DNA from: Nitrospirillum amazonense | GTDB lineage: Bacteria > Pseudomonadota > Alphaproteobacteria > Azospirillales > Azospirillaceae | Length of the DNA: 64,000 bases | Direction: 5' to 3' | Assembly (NCBI RefSeq): GCF_007828045.1 | Contig: NZ_VITN01000015.1 | Coordinates: 110,189-174,188, forward strand | Shown: positions 27,015 to 37,000 of the stretch, one piece after another | How the letters are laid out: each line of letters starts with the position of its first letter | How positions within the stretch are numbered: position 1 is the first letter of the stretch | Notes under the pieces: generated by a model | Told to the model about the DNA's origin: nothing | Databases searched by the model: none | What the model saw: only the letters and a program-made list of their open reading frames with translations | Translations under genes and position numbers: made by a program

Positions 27015-28316
27015 TCACGGCGCCCGGCCGCACAACGCCAGCGCCGCCATGGCGTACAGGCGCGTGCAGTCCATCAGGTCATCGATGCTGGGCCGCCAGC
27101 GGCGCGGCCCCATGGTCACGGATGGGATGCGGTTCATGTTGAAGACGTTGTGGTCGCGCCACATGCTGGAATAGACGGAACCGCTGATGGGCTGCGCCCC
27201 GCCCCGCACCCGGCCATGGGCATGGTCCAGCGCCATCCGCAACGGCCGCACCGCGTCCGGGTCGGCGGTGAAGCCATGGCGCACGGTGTAGGGCCGGATC
27301 GCGACGTCGCCGAAGCCGGCCTCGCGGAAGGCGCGCTTCAGGTCGCGATCCACGGCGGCGATGGTCTGCGCCGGGGTCAGCGCCACCTGGACATAGACGT
27401 TGCACACCTCGCTCGCCGCCCCCATGGCCTGCGGCGTGCCGCCCCGGATGGCGCCGATCTGCACCTTGGGCACGGCGGTGCCGCCGGGCCCCTCGAACCG
27501 GTGTTTCACCTCATACTCCCGCGCCCAGCGCTGGATGATCTCGATGGCCGGCGCCACCTTGACCAGGGGGCTGGGATGGTCGGCCAGCGCCTCGGGATGG
27601 GTCAGCAGCGGCGTGAACACCCCCTGGCCATAAATCGTGACGCGGAAGTCGGCATAGCCGCAGGCCGTCCAGTTGACGCCGAAGTCCGTGCCCTCGGCCG
27701 AGATGACGTAGTCCGGCGCCACCCCGCCGTGGGACATCAGGTAGCAGGCGCCCAACTCCTTGCCCAGATAGTCCACACCACCCCGCTCCTCCGCCGGTTC
27801 CGGCCCGATCTCACCCGGGCAGGCGGTCAGGTATAGGAGACCGCTGAGATCGATGCCCGCCTTCTTCAGGGCCTTGGCCGCCATCAGGAAGCAGGCCATG
27901 GGACCCCGGTCGTTGCCCACGGCATGGCCGAAAAAGGTCTCCCCCTCCAGCCAGGCGCCCAGCCACTGGGGATCCGCCACCGTTTCCGGGCGATAGGTGT
28001 ACTGGTCCGTCTCATCATAAAACGGGCTTTCGGTGTCCAGGTGGCTGGTGAACAGCAGGTTGGGTCCGTCGCCCTTGCCACCATAGGTGCCGATGACGTT
28101 GAAGCGGTGCTCCAGCAGCCCGGCCTTGCGGGGGGCGAAACCGTTTTCCGCCATCCAGCCGTGGACAAACTCGCCGGCCTGTCGCTCCTGGCGCATGGGC
28201 GCGGGGATGCCGCACAGGTCCAGCACCAGTTTCACCAGCTCATCCCGGTCGATGGCCTTGGTGATGGCGGCGGCCTCTTCATCGGAAACCGCCAACGCGG
28301 CGTCGTGCATCGTCAT
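27015..28316 (-). CDS. M20-family metallohydrolase (ArgE/DapE/ACY1-like)
   Basis: Zinc amidohydrolase/peptidase of 433 aa. Metal-binding sequence is seen in FTSHLDTESP (H-x-D), GHAVGNDRGPMA (bridging Asp) and CPGEIGPEPAEERGG (Glu pair). The family's second half has NVYVQVALTP and a C-terminal His in RDHNVFNMNRIPS. ATG 28316 has an AGGGGATAGGG leader. It is the first gene of the long minus-strand run ending at 18899 and faces a divergent promoter region. Cleavage of an N-acyl or amino-acid conjugate before or after uptake is plausible (inference). Confidence 0.82.
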   Translation of the reverse strand: MTMHDAALAVSDEEAAAITKAIDRDELVKLVLDLCGIPAPMRQERQAGEFVHGWMAENGFAPRKAGLLEHRFNVIGTYGGKGDGPNLLFTSHLDTESPFYDETDQYTYRPETVADPQWLGAWLEGETFFGHAVGNDRGPMACFLMAAKALKKAGIDLSGLLYLTACPGEIGPEPAEERGGVDYLGKELGACYLMSHGGVAPDYVISAEGTDFGVNWTACGYADFRVTIYGQGVFTPLLTHPEALADHPSPLVKVAPAIEIIQRWAREYEVKHRFEGPGGTAVPKVQIGAIRGGTPQAMGAASEVCNVYVQVALTPAQTIAAVDRDLKRAFREAGFGDVAIRPYTVRHGFTADPDAVRPLRMALDHAHGRVRGGAQPISGSVYSSMWRDHNVFNMNRIPSVTMGPRRWRPSIDDLMDCTRLYAMAALALCGRAP

Positions 28317-28333
28317 ACCCTATCCCCTGCCCC

Positions 28334-28359
28334 ATGCGTTGCTTGGATGCGTTACTTGG
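28334..28359 (-). promoter_or_regulatory. 13-bp tandem repeat near the M20 promoter
   Basis: ATGCGTTGCTTGG and ATGCGTTACTTGG are directly adjacent (12 of 13 identical), 18-43 bases upstream of the M20 start. Adjacent direct half-sites near a promoter are typical of AraC-family activators, one of which lies at 32929-33954. The remaining divergent spacer (28360-28592) shows no other clear site. Confidence 0.45.
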
Positions 28360-28592
28360 CCCCGCCGTTGCGCGCGGGTGCTGTCAAGGGGGATCATAGG
28401 CGGCCCCGTTCCCCCCGCTCTTGCCGATTAACGCATGAAAGCTTGCCCGGGCGGAACCATGGGGTGGCGGCGGCGTGCTGGCGAAAGCGGCCATGCGCGT
28501 GCAGGCAAGATCGCCGCATCGGGCGGCCCTAAGGTTTTCCCCATGAGGGCGTCCCCGGCGGGGCCGCCCGGATGCTTGAACCAGGGGGACCC

Positions 28593-29672
28593 ATGACCGT
28601 TCAATTGGATCGCGCCGCCGCGGCGGAACGGCACAAGATCCGGCCGACGCTGCACCTGCTGCCGGCCACGCCGCGCACCGTGCACTGGGGCTATTTCACC
28701 CCCGACCAGGCGCCGGCCCTGACGGTCAAGAGCAGCGACATCATCCAGGCGGAGGCCATCACCCACCATGCCGGCGACGCCCCGGACCTGATGATGGATG
28801 AGGCGGTGGCCCGCATCTTCAAGGAAATCCCGGAAGCCGATCGCAACCCGGGCGTCCACATCATGACCGGCCCCATTTATGTCGAGGGCGCCGAGCCCGG
28901 CGACATGCTGGAGGTCCACTACCTGAAGATGACGCCGCGCACCCGCTACGGTTCCAACCTGGCGGCCAACTGGGGCCACCTGTTCAAGGAGATGGGGGAG
29001 AAGGAGCGGGTGACGATCTATGAGATCGACGCCATGAGCCAGCAGGCCCACGCCCTCTACGCCTACGACTTTCCCGGCCGCTACGATGTGCCGGGCAAGA
29101 TCACCAACTGCCCGGAATGCGACCGGCAGAAGGCCCTGCCCGGCGTGCGGGTGCCGGTACGCCCCCATCTGGGCACGGCCGGTGTGGCGCCGGATGTGGC
29201 CGGCCGGGTCAGCACCATCCCGCCGGGCCTGCACGGCGGCAACATCGACAACTGGCGCATCGGCGCCGGCGCCACGATGTACTATCCCGTCCAGATCGAC
29301 GGCGCGCTGTTCTCCATCGGCGACCCGCACGTCTCTCAGGGCGATGGCGAGTTGAGCGGCACCGCCATCGAGGCCTCGCTGAACGTCCTGTTCCAGGTCT
29401 TCCTGCGCAAGGATTTCCGCTTCCCGTCCCCGCTGCTGGAAACGCCGGACTGCTGGATCGTCCATGGCTTTGACCCCGACCTGAACGTGGCCATGCGCAA
29501 CGCCTCGGTCGACATGCTGAAGCTGCTGACCGAGCAGCAGAACCTGAGCCGCGACGACGCCTATTCGCTGATGAGCATCGCGGCAGACTTCGGCGTCACC
29601 CAGGTGGTGGACGGAACCCAGGGCATCCATGTGCGCATTCCCCGCGGCGTGTTCCCGCCGCGCGAGGACTGA
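28593..29672 (+). CDS. Acetamidase/formamidase family protein
   Basis: Amide hydrolase family protein of 359 aa. Visible features are GPIYVEGAEPGDMLEVHYL (typical GP-x-x-V-x-G-A-x-P-GD), a Gly-rich GNIDNWRIGAGATMYYPV, and GDPHVSQGDGELSGTAIE, the conserved H-x-x-QG-D-GE motif of FmdA/AmdA-like proteins. ATG 28593 is preceded by AGGGGG. It heads the plus-strand run that continues with Rieske, DODA and reductase genes and diverges from the M20 gene. It probably releases ammonia or an amine from a side-chain amide of the catabolic substrate. Confidence 0.88.
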   Translation: MTVQLDRAAAAERHKIRPTLHLLPATPRTVHWGYFTPDQAPALTVKSSDIIQAEAITHHAGDAPDLMMDEAVARIFKEIPEADRNPGVHIMTGPIYVEGAEPGDMLEVHYLKMTPRTRYGSNLAANWGHLFKEMGEKERVTIYEIDAMSQQAHALYAYDFPGRYDVPGKITNCPECDRQKALPGVRVPVRPHLGTAGVAPDVAGRVSTIPPGLHGGNIDNWRIGAGATMYYPVQIDGALFSIGDPHVSQGDGELSGTAIEASLNVLFQVFLRKDFRFPSPLLETPDCWIVHGFDPDLNVAMRNASVDMLKLLTEQQNLSRDDAYSLMSIAADFGVTQVVDGTQGIHVRIPRGVFPPRED

Positions 29673-29720
29673 CGCCGCGACGATCAGACAAACAAGGGGC
29701 ATGGCGTGGGGGTTCAAACG

Positions 29721-30908
29721 ATGAAGCACTCTTTCCTGAATGATGCCTTTTTCAAAGGCCTGGACAGTTCGGCCCTGGGCGTGGAGGCGGCGGAGACCTT
29801 GCCGCCCTTGTGCTACACCGACCGCGAATTCTATGAGTTCGAGAAAGAGGCGCTGTTCAATCACGAATGGTTGTGCGTGGGCCGAGAATCCTGGGTGAAG
29901 GAGACGGGCGACTATTTCACCACCAGCATCATCGATGAACCCATCGTGGTGGCACGTGGCCGGGACGGCGTGATCCGCGCCATGTCCAGCGTCTGCCAGC
30001 ACCGGGCCATGCTGGTGGCGGAGGGCCAGGGCAACACCCGTGCCTTCCTGTGCCCCTACCACCACTGGTCCTACGGGCTGGACGGCCAGCTGGTCGGCGC
30101 GCCGGCCATGGAGAAGACCTGTAACTTCGACAAGAAGGACATCAAGCTTCCCCAGTTCAAGGTCGAAGTCTGGCACGGCTTCATCTTCGTCAACTTCGAC
30201 CTGGACGCCCCCGCCCTGGCCCCCCGGCTGGCGGCGCTGGAGGGGGTGATGGCCCCCTATTCCATGGCGACGCTGAACGGCCCGGCACCCGACCGCGACA
30301 TCAAGTTCCCCTGGAACTGGAAGGTGATGTTCGAGAACAACAACGACGGCTATCACGCCAACCGCCTGCACGGCGGCGCCCTGCATGACTTCGTGCCCTC
30401 GCGCCTGGCGGCCTTCCCCGACGACCTGCCGGCCGACACGGCGGGCTATTACCGCACCAACGGCACCCTGCATGCCGACGCCAGCTTCAACCCCACGCAG
30501 AAGGCCATCCTGCCGGTCTTCCCCGCGCTGGGAGAGGCGGAGCGCAACCGCATGCTGTTCGTCAACGTGCCGCCCACATTGTCCCTGGTCATCACCAGCG
30601 ACATGATCATCTATCTGATCCTGCGGGCGGATGGGGCGGAGACGCACCTGATGGACCAGGGCTATCTGGTGGCGCCGGGCGCGCTGGAGGACCCGCTGTT
30701 CGGCGACAAGCTGGCGATGAACAAGCATTCCACCGCCGCCATCATCGCCCAGGACCTGCATGTGGATGAGATGGTGCAGGTGGGCCTGCGCTCCCGCCAC
30801 GCCATCCGCGGCCGCTATTCCTGGCAGGAACAGGCGCAGCGGGAATTCAACGGCTGGCTGGTGCGCCGCTACCAGGAGACCTGGGCCCGCACCAAGCCCG
30901 CCGCCTGA
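29721..30908 (+). CDS. Rieske non-heme iron aromatic ring-hydroxylating oxygenase, alpha subunit
   Basis: 395-aa terminal oxygenase. The Rieske [2Fe-2S] ligands are C-x-H in SVCQHRAML and C-x2-H in FLCPYHHWSYG. The mononuclear iron site is NNDGYHANRLHGG (two His), with a downstream acidic ligand. ATG 29721 has GGGGG eight bases upstream. No small beta subunit follows, so it is a single-component (alpha-only) oxygenase of the monooxygenase/demethylase type. Electrons most likely come from the PDR/VanB reductase two genes downstream. Hydroxylation or dealkylation of an aromatic ring would prepare it for the DODA-type dioxygenase next to it. Confidence 0.93.
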   Translation: MKHSFLNDAFFKGLDSSALGVEAAETLPPLCYTDREFYEFEKEALFNHEWLCVGRESWVKETGDYFTTSIIDEPIVVARGRDGVIRAMSSVCQHRAMLVAEGQGNTRAFLCPYHHWSYGLDGQLVGAPAMEKTCNFDKKDIKLPQFKVEVWHGFIFVNFDLDAPALAPRLAALEGVMAPYSMATLNGPAPDRDIKFPWNWKVMFENNNDGYHANRLHGGALHDFVPSRLAAFPDDLPADTAGYYRTNGTLHADASFNPTQKAILPVFPALGEAERNRMLFVNVPPTLSLVITSDMIIYLILRADGAETHLMDQGYLVAPGALEDPLFGDKLAMNKHSTAAIIAQDLHVDEMVQVGLRSRHAIRGRYSWQEQAQREFNGWLVRRYQETWARTKPAA

Positions 30909-31055
30909 ACCTTACAAGCGCGGCGCGAGGCGCGCCCCCGTGCCGCCAGGCCGCGACCGCAGCCGCCGGAGATTTCGGGGAAGCGTCAGCGGACCGGAAA
31001 TCGAGGATAAGGCAACCGGCGAACGCCGGCTCCCGCCGCCTGAGGGACTAAAAAG

Positions 31056-31847
31056 ATGACCACCGACCGCCTGCCCACCATCTTCTTCGGCCATGGCAGC
31101 CCCATGAACGCCCTGGAGGACAACGTCTGCACCCGGGAATGGGTGCGCCTCGGCACCCGGCTGGGGCGGCCCAAGGCCATCCTGGTCATCTCCGCCCACT
31201 GGTACACCCGGGGCACGGCGGTGACGGCCATGGAGCGGCCGCCCACCATCCATGATTTCGGCGCCTTTCCCCAGGCCCTGTTCGATGTCCGCTATCCGGC
31301 GCCGGGCAGCCCGGCCCTGGCCCAGCGCGTGGCGGAGGTGCTGGCCCCCATGCCCGTGATCCAGGACCAGAAGTGGGGCCTGGACCACGGCACCTGGTCG
31401 GTGCTGGTGAAGGCCTTCCCCAAGGCCGACATTCCGGTGGTGCAGCTGAGCATGGACGGGACCCAGCCGGCCGCCCATCATTTCGAGGTGGGTCGGAAAC
31501 TGGCGACCCTGCGCGATGAGGGCGTGCTGATCGTGGGCACTGGCAATGTCGTCCACAACCTGGGGCGCATGAACTGGGACCCCAGCACCCCGCCCTATCC
31601 TTGGGCCGCCCGCTTCAACGACCTGGTGAAGCAGTGCGTCGCCAGCGACACGCCCCAGCCCATGATCGACTTCCAGAAGGCCGGGCCGGACGCCGCCGCC
31701 AGCATCCCGTCGCCCGACCATTTCCTGCCCTTCCTCTATGTGCTGGGCACCCGCCAGCCGGGCGACACCGTCACCCTGGTCAACGACCGGGTGGAACACG
31801 GCTCGCTCAGCATGCTAAGCGTCGCCTTCGGCGACCTGGCCGCCTGA
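31056..31847 (+). CDS. DODA-type extradiol ring-opening dioxygenase (YgiD family)
   Basis: Class III extradiol dioxygenase of 263 aa. Metal ligands appear as His in IFFGHGSPMN, VISAHWYTRG and KWGLDHGTWS, with GTGNVVHNLG downstream. It is like E. coli YgiD, a 4,5-DOPA extradiol dioxygenase, and the betalain DODA. Start ATG 31056 follows GAGGG. It lies between a Rieske oxygenase and its reductase, which points to true ring cleavage of a catecholic intermediate and not only the side activity known for YgiD. Confidence 0.88.
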   Translation: MTTDRLPTIFFGHGSPMNALEDNVCTREWVRLGTRLGRPKAILVISAHWYTRGTAVTAMERPPTIHDFGAFPQALFDVRYPAPGSPALAQRVAEVLAPMPVIQDQKWGLDHGTWSVLVKAFPKADIPVVQLSMDGTQPAAHHFEVGRKLATLRDEGVLIVGTGNVVHNLGRMNWDPSTPPYPWAARFNDLVKQCVASDTPQPMIDFQKAGPDAAASIPSPDHFLPFLYVLGTRQPGDTVTLVNDRVEHGSLSMLSVAFGDLAA

Positions 31848-31861
31848 CGGAGTATGGGACG

Positions 31862-32830
31862 ATGACCGGCGCCGATGACTGGTTCCCCGTACGCATCACC
31901 GCCAAGGTGCGGGATGGGGGCGACGTCTTCCTGTTCGACCTGGCCGACCCGGCGGGCGCCCCCCTGCCCGCCTTCCAGCCCGGCGCGCACATTGATGTGG
32001 CGGTGGATGGCACCGGCCTGACGCGCCAGTACTCCCTGTACAGCGCGCCGGCCGATATCCGCCGCTATGGCATCGCCGTGCAGCGGGAGGCCGAGGGCCG
32101 CGGCGGATCGCGCACCCTGTGCGACACGGTCGCGGCGGGCGACACCCTGCGCATCCGCCGGCCCCGCGCCCTGTTCACCCTGGCGGCGGGGGCGACCACG
32201 CACATCATGATCGCCGGCGGCATCGGCATCACGCCCCTGCTGTCCATGGCGTCCCACCTGGCGGGGGATGGCGGCGTCACCCTGCATTACCTGGTCCGCC
32301 GGCGCGACCGCGCCGCCCTGCTGGATGCCACCCGCCAGGCGGTGGGGCCGGAGAACCTGCACCTGCACGTGACGGCGGAAACGGGACGGCCCGATCTGGC
32401 CCGGCTGATCGGGCCGCCGGCACCCGGCCGCCATCTCTACCTCTGCGGCCCCGCAACGCTGCTGGATGCGGCGACCGCCACCGCCCAGGGGCTGGGCTGG
32501 CCGGAAAGCCATGTCCATCTGGAGCGTTTCGCCACCGATGCCGGGGCGAATGCCGGGGCCAACCGCCCCTTCCTGCTGCGCCTGCGCTCCACCGGTGCCG
32601 TCATCCCCGTCATGGCGGACCAGACGGCGGCCGAGGCCCTGGCCGGCGCCAATGTGGAATTGCCCATTTCCTGCGCCGAAGGGGTGTGCGGCGCCTGCAT
32701 CACCGGCGTGCTGGACGGCACGCCGGAGCATCGCGACTGCGTCCTGACGGAGGCGGAGCATAAGGCCAATCGCCTGTTCACCCCCTGCTGTTCCCGCGCG
32801 GTCAGCGAAATGCTGGTGGTGGACCTTTAA
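31862..32830 (+). CDS. PDR/VanB-family ferredoxin oxidoreductase
   Basis: 322-aa reductase with three domains: FMN-binding (RQYSLYSAPAD), NAD(P)H-binding (GGIGITPLLSMA, then YLCGPATLLDA), and a C-terminal plant-type [2Fe-2S] domain (CAEGVCGACITG, a later Cys in RDCVLTE). ATG 31862 lies 14 bases after the DODA gene. This is the usual electron donor for alpha-only Rieske oxygenases such as VanA, so it is expected to serve the oxygenase at 29721. The operon ends at an intrinsic-type hairpin. Confidence 0.92.
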   Translation: MTGADDWFPVRITAKVRDGGDVFLFDLADPAGAPLPAFQPGAHIDVAVDGTGLTRQYSLYSAPADIRRYGIAVQREAEGRGGSRTLCDTVAAGDTLRIRRPRALFTLAAGATTHIMIAGGIGITPLLSMASHLAGDGGVTLHYLVRRRDRAALLDATRQAVGPENLHLHVTAETGRPDLARLIGPPAPGRHLYLCGPATLLDAATATAQGLGWPESHVHLERFATDAGANAGANRPFLLRLRSTGAVIPVMADQTAAEALAGANVELPISCAEGVCGACITGVLDGTPEHRDCVLTEAEHKANRLFTPCCSRAVSEMLVVDL

Positions 32831-32881
32831 GGGCGCCCAAGCCAGCCCCGATCCCTGACCATTTGAAATCGCCGCGATGCC

Positions 32882-32910
32882 AAACGGCGCCCCACAGCAG
32901 GGCGCCGTTT
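32882..32910. terminator. Intrinsic terminator between reductase and AraC gene
   Basis: Perfect 11-bp stem AAACGGCGCCC / GGGCGCCGTTT with a 7-base loop and T/A ends on both sides, between convergent genes. Confidence 0.8.
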
Positions 32911-32928
32911 GATCGTACGGGAAGCGCC

Positions 32929-33954
32929 TTACTCCGCGAACTGATGGACGGTGGCACCCTCCGCGCCCACGCCGGGCGGCACCTGGAAATCGCCGTTGTC
33001 GTTATCGGCCAGGCCCGCCGATTGGCGGTACGCGCGCGGGGTGGTGCCATACCGGTCGCGGAAGGCGCGGCTGAAGTGCGCCGCCTCGTTGAAGCCCCAG
33101 CGGAAGCAGATCTGGGAGATGCCCAGATGGGCGAAGGTGGGGTTGATAAGGTCATGCCGGCAGCGTTCCAGCCGCCGGTTGCGGACATAGCCGCTGAAGG
33201 TCTGGTCGACCTCCTTGAACAGCTTTTGCAGATAGCGGGCGGAGCCGCCATATTCGTTGGCCACATCCTCCAGCGTCAGGTCGGGATCGCTGAGCCGGGT
33301 CTCGATGATCTGGCAGATGCGCTGCAGCGCCATGGAGCGGATACCGGCCGACCCGCGCGCCGTCTGCACCTGCGGATTGTCGGCCAGGGCCGTCATCAGG
33401 AACTCCGACAGTGCCATGTCGATAGGCCGCAGCGGACCTTCGGTCAAAGTGCCGAATGTTTCTGCCAAAGCCTTGAGCATTCCCGAAAGCACGTGCCCAA
33501 TTCCTGACCGCCCCGGCAAATGCAAAACACCGAAAGATAGCGGCGTTATCAATCGAGGGTTGACGGCCGACTTGGGTATAAGAGCATAAAGGACCTGGAA
33601 TTTGGTGCTGAAGGACAACGAGGCGGGGATTCCCGTCTGGCCATAGATGATATCCTGCGGCGCCAGCTCCAGTTTACCACCCGGATGAGTCAAGGTGGCG
33701 CTTCCCTCGATCAAGACAATCAGCCAAACGGCGTCCAATTTCTTCATCAGACGGCCGGATATTTCCTGCGGCGAGGAAGTGATGCGGGCGAATTCGATGC
33801 CAAGAGGTGACTTTAAGCAAAAAAGTTTGGCGAAGAAGTCTTCGTCTTCCGGCAAATGGTCCAGTGGAAGCTTCAGTTTTTCCAGCGCGTCGCGCCATAC
33901 GTCGCGACGCTGCTCGACGGGGAACTGATCGGTGATCAAGTGCCATGCGGTCAT
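32929..33954 (-). CDS. AraC-family transcriptional regulator
   Basis: 341-aa regulator with an N-terminal AraC-binding-like ligand domain (about 1-190). The C-terminal double helix-turn-helix (about 215-320) includes LTLEDVANEYGGSARYLQKLF and ISQICFRWGFNEAAHFSRAF, ending TTPRAYRQ. ATG 33954 follows GAGGG. It converges on the acetamidase-Rieske-DODA-reductase run and is the best local candidate to control both divergent catabolic units. The central part reads as less G+C-rich than its neighbours. Confidence 0.88.
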   Translation of the reverse strand: MTAWHLITDQFPVEQRRDVWRDALEKLKLPLDHLPEDEDFFAKLFCLKSPLGIEFARITSSPQEISGRLMKKLDAVWLIVLIEGSATLTHPGGKLELAPQDIIYGQTGIPASLSFSTKFQVLYALIPKSAVNPRLITPLSFGVLHLPGRSGIGHVLSGMLKALAETFGTLTEGPLRPIDMALSEFLMTALADNPQVQTARGSAGIRSMALQRICQIIETRLSDPDLTLEDVANEYGGSARYLQKLFKEVDQTFSGYVRNRRLERCRHDLINPTFAHLGISQICFRWGFNEAAHFSRAFRDRYGTTPRAYRQSAGLADNDNGDFQVPPGVGAEGATVHQFAE

Positions 33955-34110
33955 CGGAACCCTCGCGCCCCCGTGTTGTCAGGCGACAGGCCGCCCCTGA
34001 TAGGCGGCCGCGACTACCGGATTAAGCGCAACATTCGTACCGTTAAGAATCAAAATCATTTAGCCGGCAGGCGACCACACCCGCCAGGCGCGGGCCCGGC
34101 AAGCCGTTGT

Positions 34111-35067
34111 TCAGGTGTCGGCGACCGGGGACGCCAATGGGTCCGGCGGTTCCAGCGAGGCGGTATCGGCAACCGGCCAGTCCGCCATCAGCCGCCCTCG
34201 CCAGACACGGGGCGCCTCGCCGCTCTGCTTGTTGAAAAAGCGGGAGAAGTAGGCCGGATCCTCGAAGCCCAGTTCATAGGCGACGGCGGCGATGGTCTGG
34301 CCGCTGTAGAGGATCAGGCGCTTGGCCTCGGTCATCAGCCGGTCCTGGATCAGGCCGATGGCCGGCCGCCCCGTGACCGCCAGGCAGGCCGCGCGTAGAG
34401 TGGAGGAGGAGGTGCGCAACTCCGTCAGGTAAGCGTCCAGCGGCCGATGGCTGCGGTAGTGCCGCTCCACCAGGGCGCGGAAGGCCGCCACCAGCGCCAC
34501 CTGGCCGGAGCGGCCGCCAGCCGCCGCGTTCATCGCCTCGGCCGGGCGTGCCACCCGCAGCATGGCGGCCAGTAGCACCAGCATATGCCCCTCCGCCGCC
34601 GCGCGACGGCCGGCATCTTGGCCGCGCAATTCACTTAAGATGCCGCCGGCGGCGGCCAGCACGGCGGCGAAGGCCTGCCCCTGCCCCGCCATGTCCAGGC
34701 AGGCGGGTTCCCGCGTCAGGACGGCGAAGGCGGGATCACGCTGGGCCAGGCCACGCAGAATGCGGTCGGACAGGGTGACGACCCAGCCTATGGTGCCGCG
34801 GGCGAAGGCGAAGCCATGCACCACGCCGGCCGGCACCAGGATCAGGGTGGGTCCATCGAAGGTCCAGGTGCGCTGGTCCGCCTGCACCCGGCCCCCGCCC
34901 GCGCGGATGGCCAGGAACTGCACCAGGTCGCCATGCTGGTGCGGGCGGATGCGCCAGTCCACCAGGCTGCTACGATCCTCGATCAACTCTACATGCAGGA
35001 AGCGGTCCTCGGCCGTGGCCGGCGCCTCGCCATACAGGGAAAAGACGGGAATGTCCGGACGGCTCAT
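34111..35067 (-). CDS. AraC-family regulator, PobR-like activator of pobA
   Basis: 318-aa regulator starting MSRPDIPVFSLYGEAPA, typical of the AraC-type PobR that activates 4-hydroxybenzoate hydroxylase genes. A cupin-like sensor (HQHGDLVQFLAIRAGGG; FDGPTLILVPAGVVHGF) is followed by a C-terminal helix-turn-helix (TIAAVAYELGFEDPAYFSRFF; then APRVWR). I chose ATG 35067 on family grounds; the frame is open to 35157. It diverges from pobA, which strongly supports the role. The ligand, 4-hydroxybenzoate, is inferred. Confidence 0.8.
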   Translation of the reverse strand: MSRPDIPVFSLYGEAPATAEDRFLHVELIEDRSSLVDWRIRPHQHGDLVQFLAIRAGGGRVQADQRTWTFDGPTLILVPAGVVHGFAFARGTIGWVVTLSDRILRGLAQRDPAFAVLTREPACLDMAGQGQAFAAVLAAAGGILSELRGQDAGRRAAAEGHMLVLLAAMLRVARPAEAMNAAAGGRSGQVALVAAFRALVERHYRSHRPLDAYLTELRTSSSTLRAACLAVTGRPAIGLIQDRLMTEAKRLILYSGQTIAAVAYELGFEDPAYFSRFFNKQSGEAPRVWRGRLMADWPVADTASLEPPDPLASPVADT

Positions 35068-35106
35068 GACCGCCGCGTCGGCGTGGTGGAAAAATGCCAA
35101 GGATAG

Positions 35107-35150
35107 ATCGATATGACCAATAACATGTATCGATAGGCTCGATGGTTCTG
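35107..35150. promoter_or_regulatory. Operator-like inverted repeat and pob/pca shared motif
   Basis: ATCGATA (35107-35113) and TATCGAT (35128-35134) form an inverted repeat with a 14-base spacer between pobR and pobA. Directly after it lies TCGATGGTTCTG (35139-35150), which recurs exactly in the pcaH control region (39443-39454). This is a good candidate site for PobR or a shared regulator. Confidence 0.5.
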
Positions 35151-35167
35151 TTGCCATGCCACGTTAG

Positions 35168-36535
<1,368 letters not shown>

Positions 36536-36557
36536 CCACGCGATATAACCCACCCGG

Positions 36558-36734
36558 CGCGACGGCACCATCCGCCATTTCTGGTCAGGCGAGATGACCG
36601 GCGCCACCACGGATCCCGGCCAGGATCCGCGCGGCTCGCCCGACCCGGCGCCCTTGTGGATGGTGCTGGACTGCACACCCGGCGGGCGGCCGCCGTACTG
36701 GTATCCCAGGCTGGATTACACGCCCCAAGGTTAA
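36558..36734 (+). pseudogene. 3' remnant of a DUF899 (thioredoxin-like) gene
   Basis: A 58-codon open stretch ends in TAA and reads RDGTIRHFWSGEMTG, then TDPGQDPRG, LWMVLDCTPGGR and WYPRLDY. This is the characteristic C-terminus of DUF899 proteins (usually about 230 aa). An in-frame TAA lies just upstream at 36546-36548 and there is no start, so about three quarters of the gene is gone. It begins only 22 bases after the pobA stop. I judged family membership from memory of the conserved HFW, PGQDPRH and WYP motifs. Confidence 0.7.
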
Positions 36735-36823
36735 TTCGGCTGATACCGGAAGGACGGGTGCATTGGCGGACGCGCGGTGGGTTCTACTTCAACAGCGTCC
36801 CGCCCTCAGCCGATGGCCGCCCC

Positions 36824-36943
36824 ATGACCCGTCCCCTCCGCCACGCCGCGACCGGCCTGTTGCTGGCCCTGGTGCTGACCCAATGCGCCTTGACCGCGGT
36901 GGTGCGGAACGAGCCGCCGCACCCTGCGCAGAAGGCACGATGA
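36824..36943 (+). CDS. Possible small secreted peptide (weak)
   Basis: 39 codons starting MTRPLRHAATGLLLALVLTQ, which looks like a signal peptide, then CALTAVVRNEPPH and a short Lys/Arg end. The LTQC sequence resembles but does not fit the lipobox, since Gln precedes Cys. No good Shine-Dalgarno is seen. It lies between two decayed remnants, so it may be debris. The rest of 36735-37000 shows nothing else. Confidence 0.25.
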   Translation: MTRPLRHAATGLLLALVLTQCALTAVVRNEPPHPAQKAR

Positions 36944-37000
36944 CGCCAGGCCCGGCCACGTTATCCTCGGCCCCTTCCCGTGTTTGATTAGGCTGGCCGG

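Noticed and set aside
28428..30800. Open frame of about 790 codons on the minus strand
   Set aside because: It is antisense to the acetamidase and Rieske genes, with no domain signature.
36656..36823. N-terminal extension of the small peptide frame
   Set aside because: It overlaps the DUF899 remnant in another frame and has no ribosome site.
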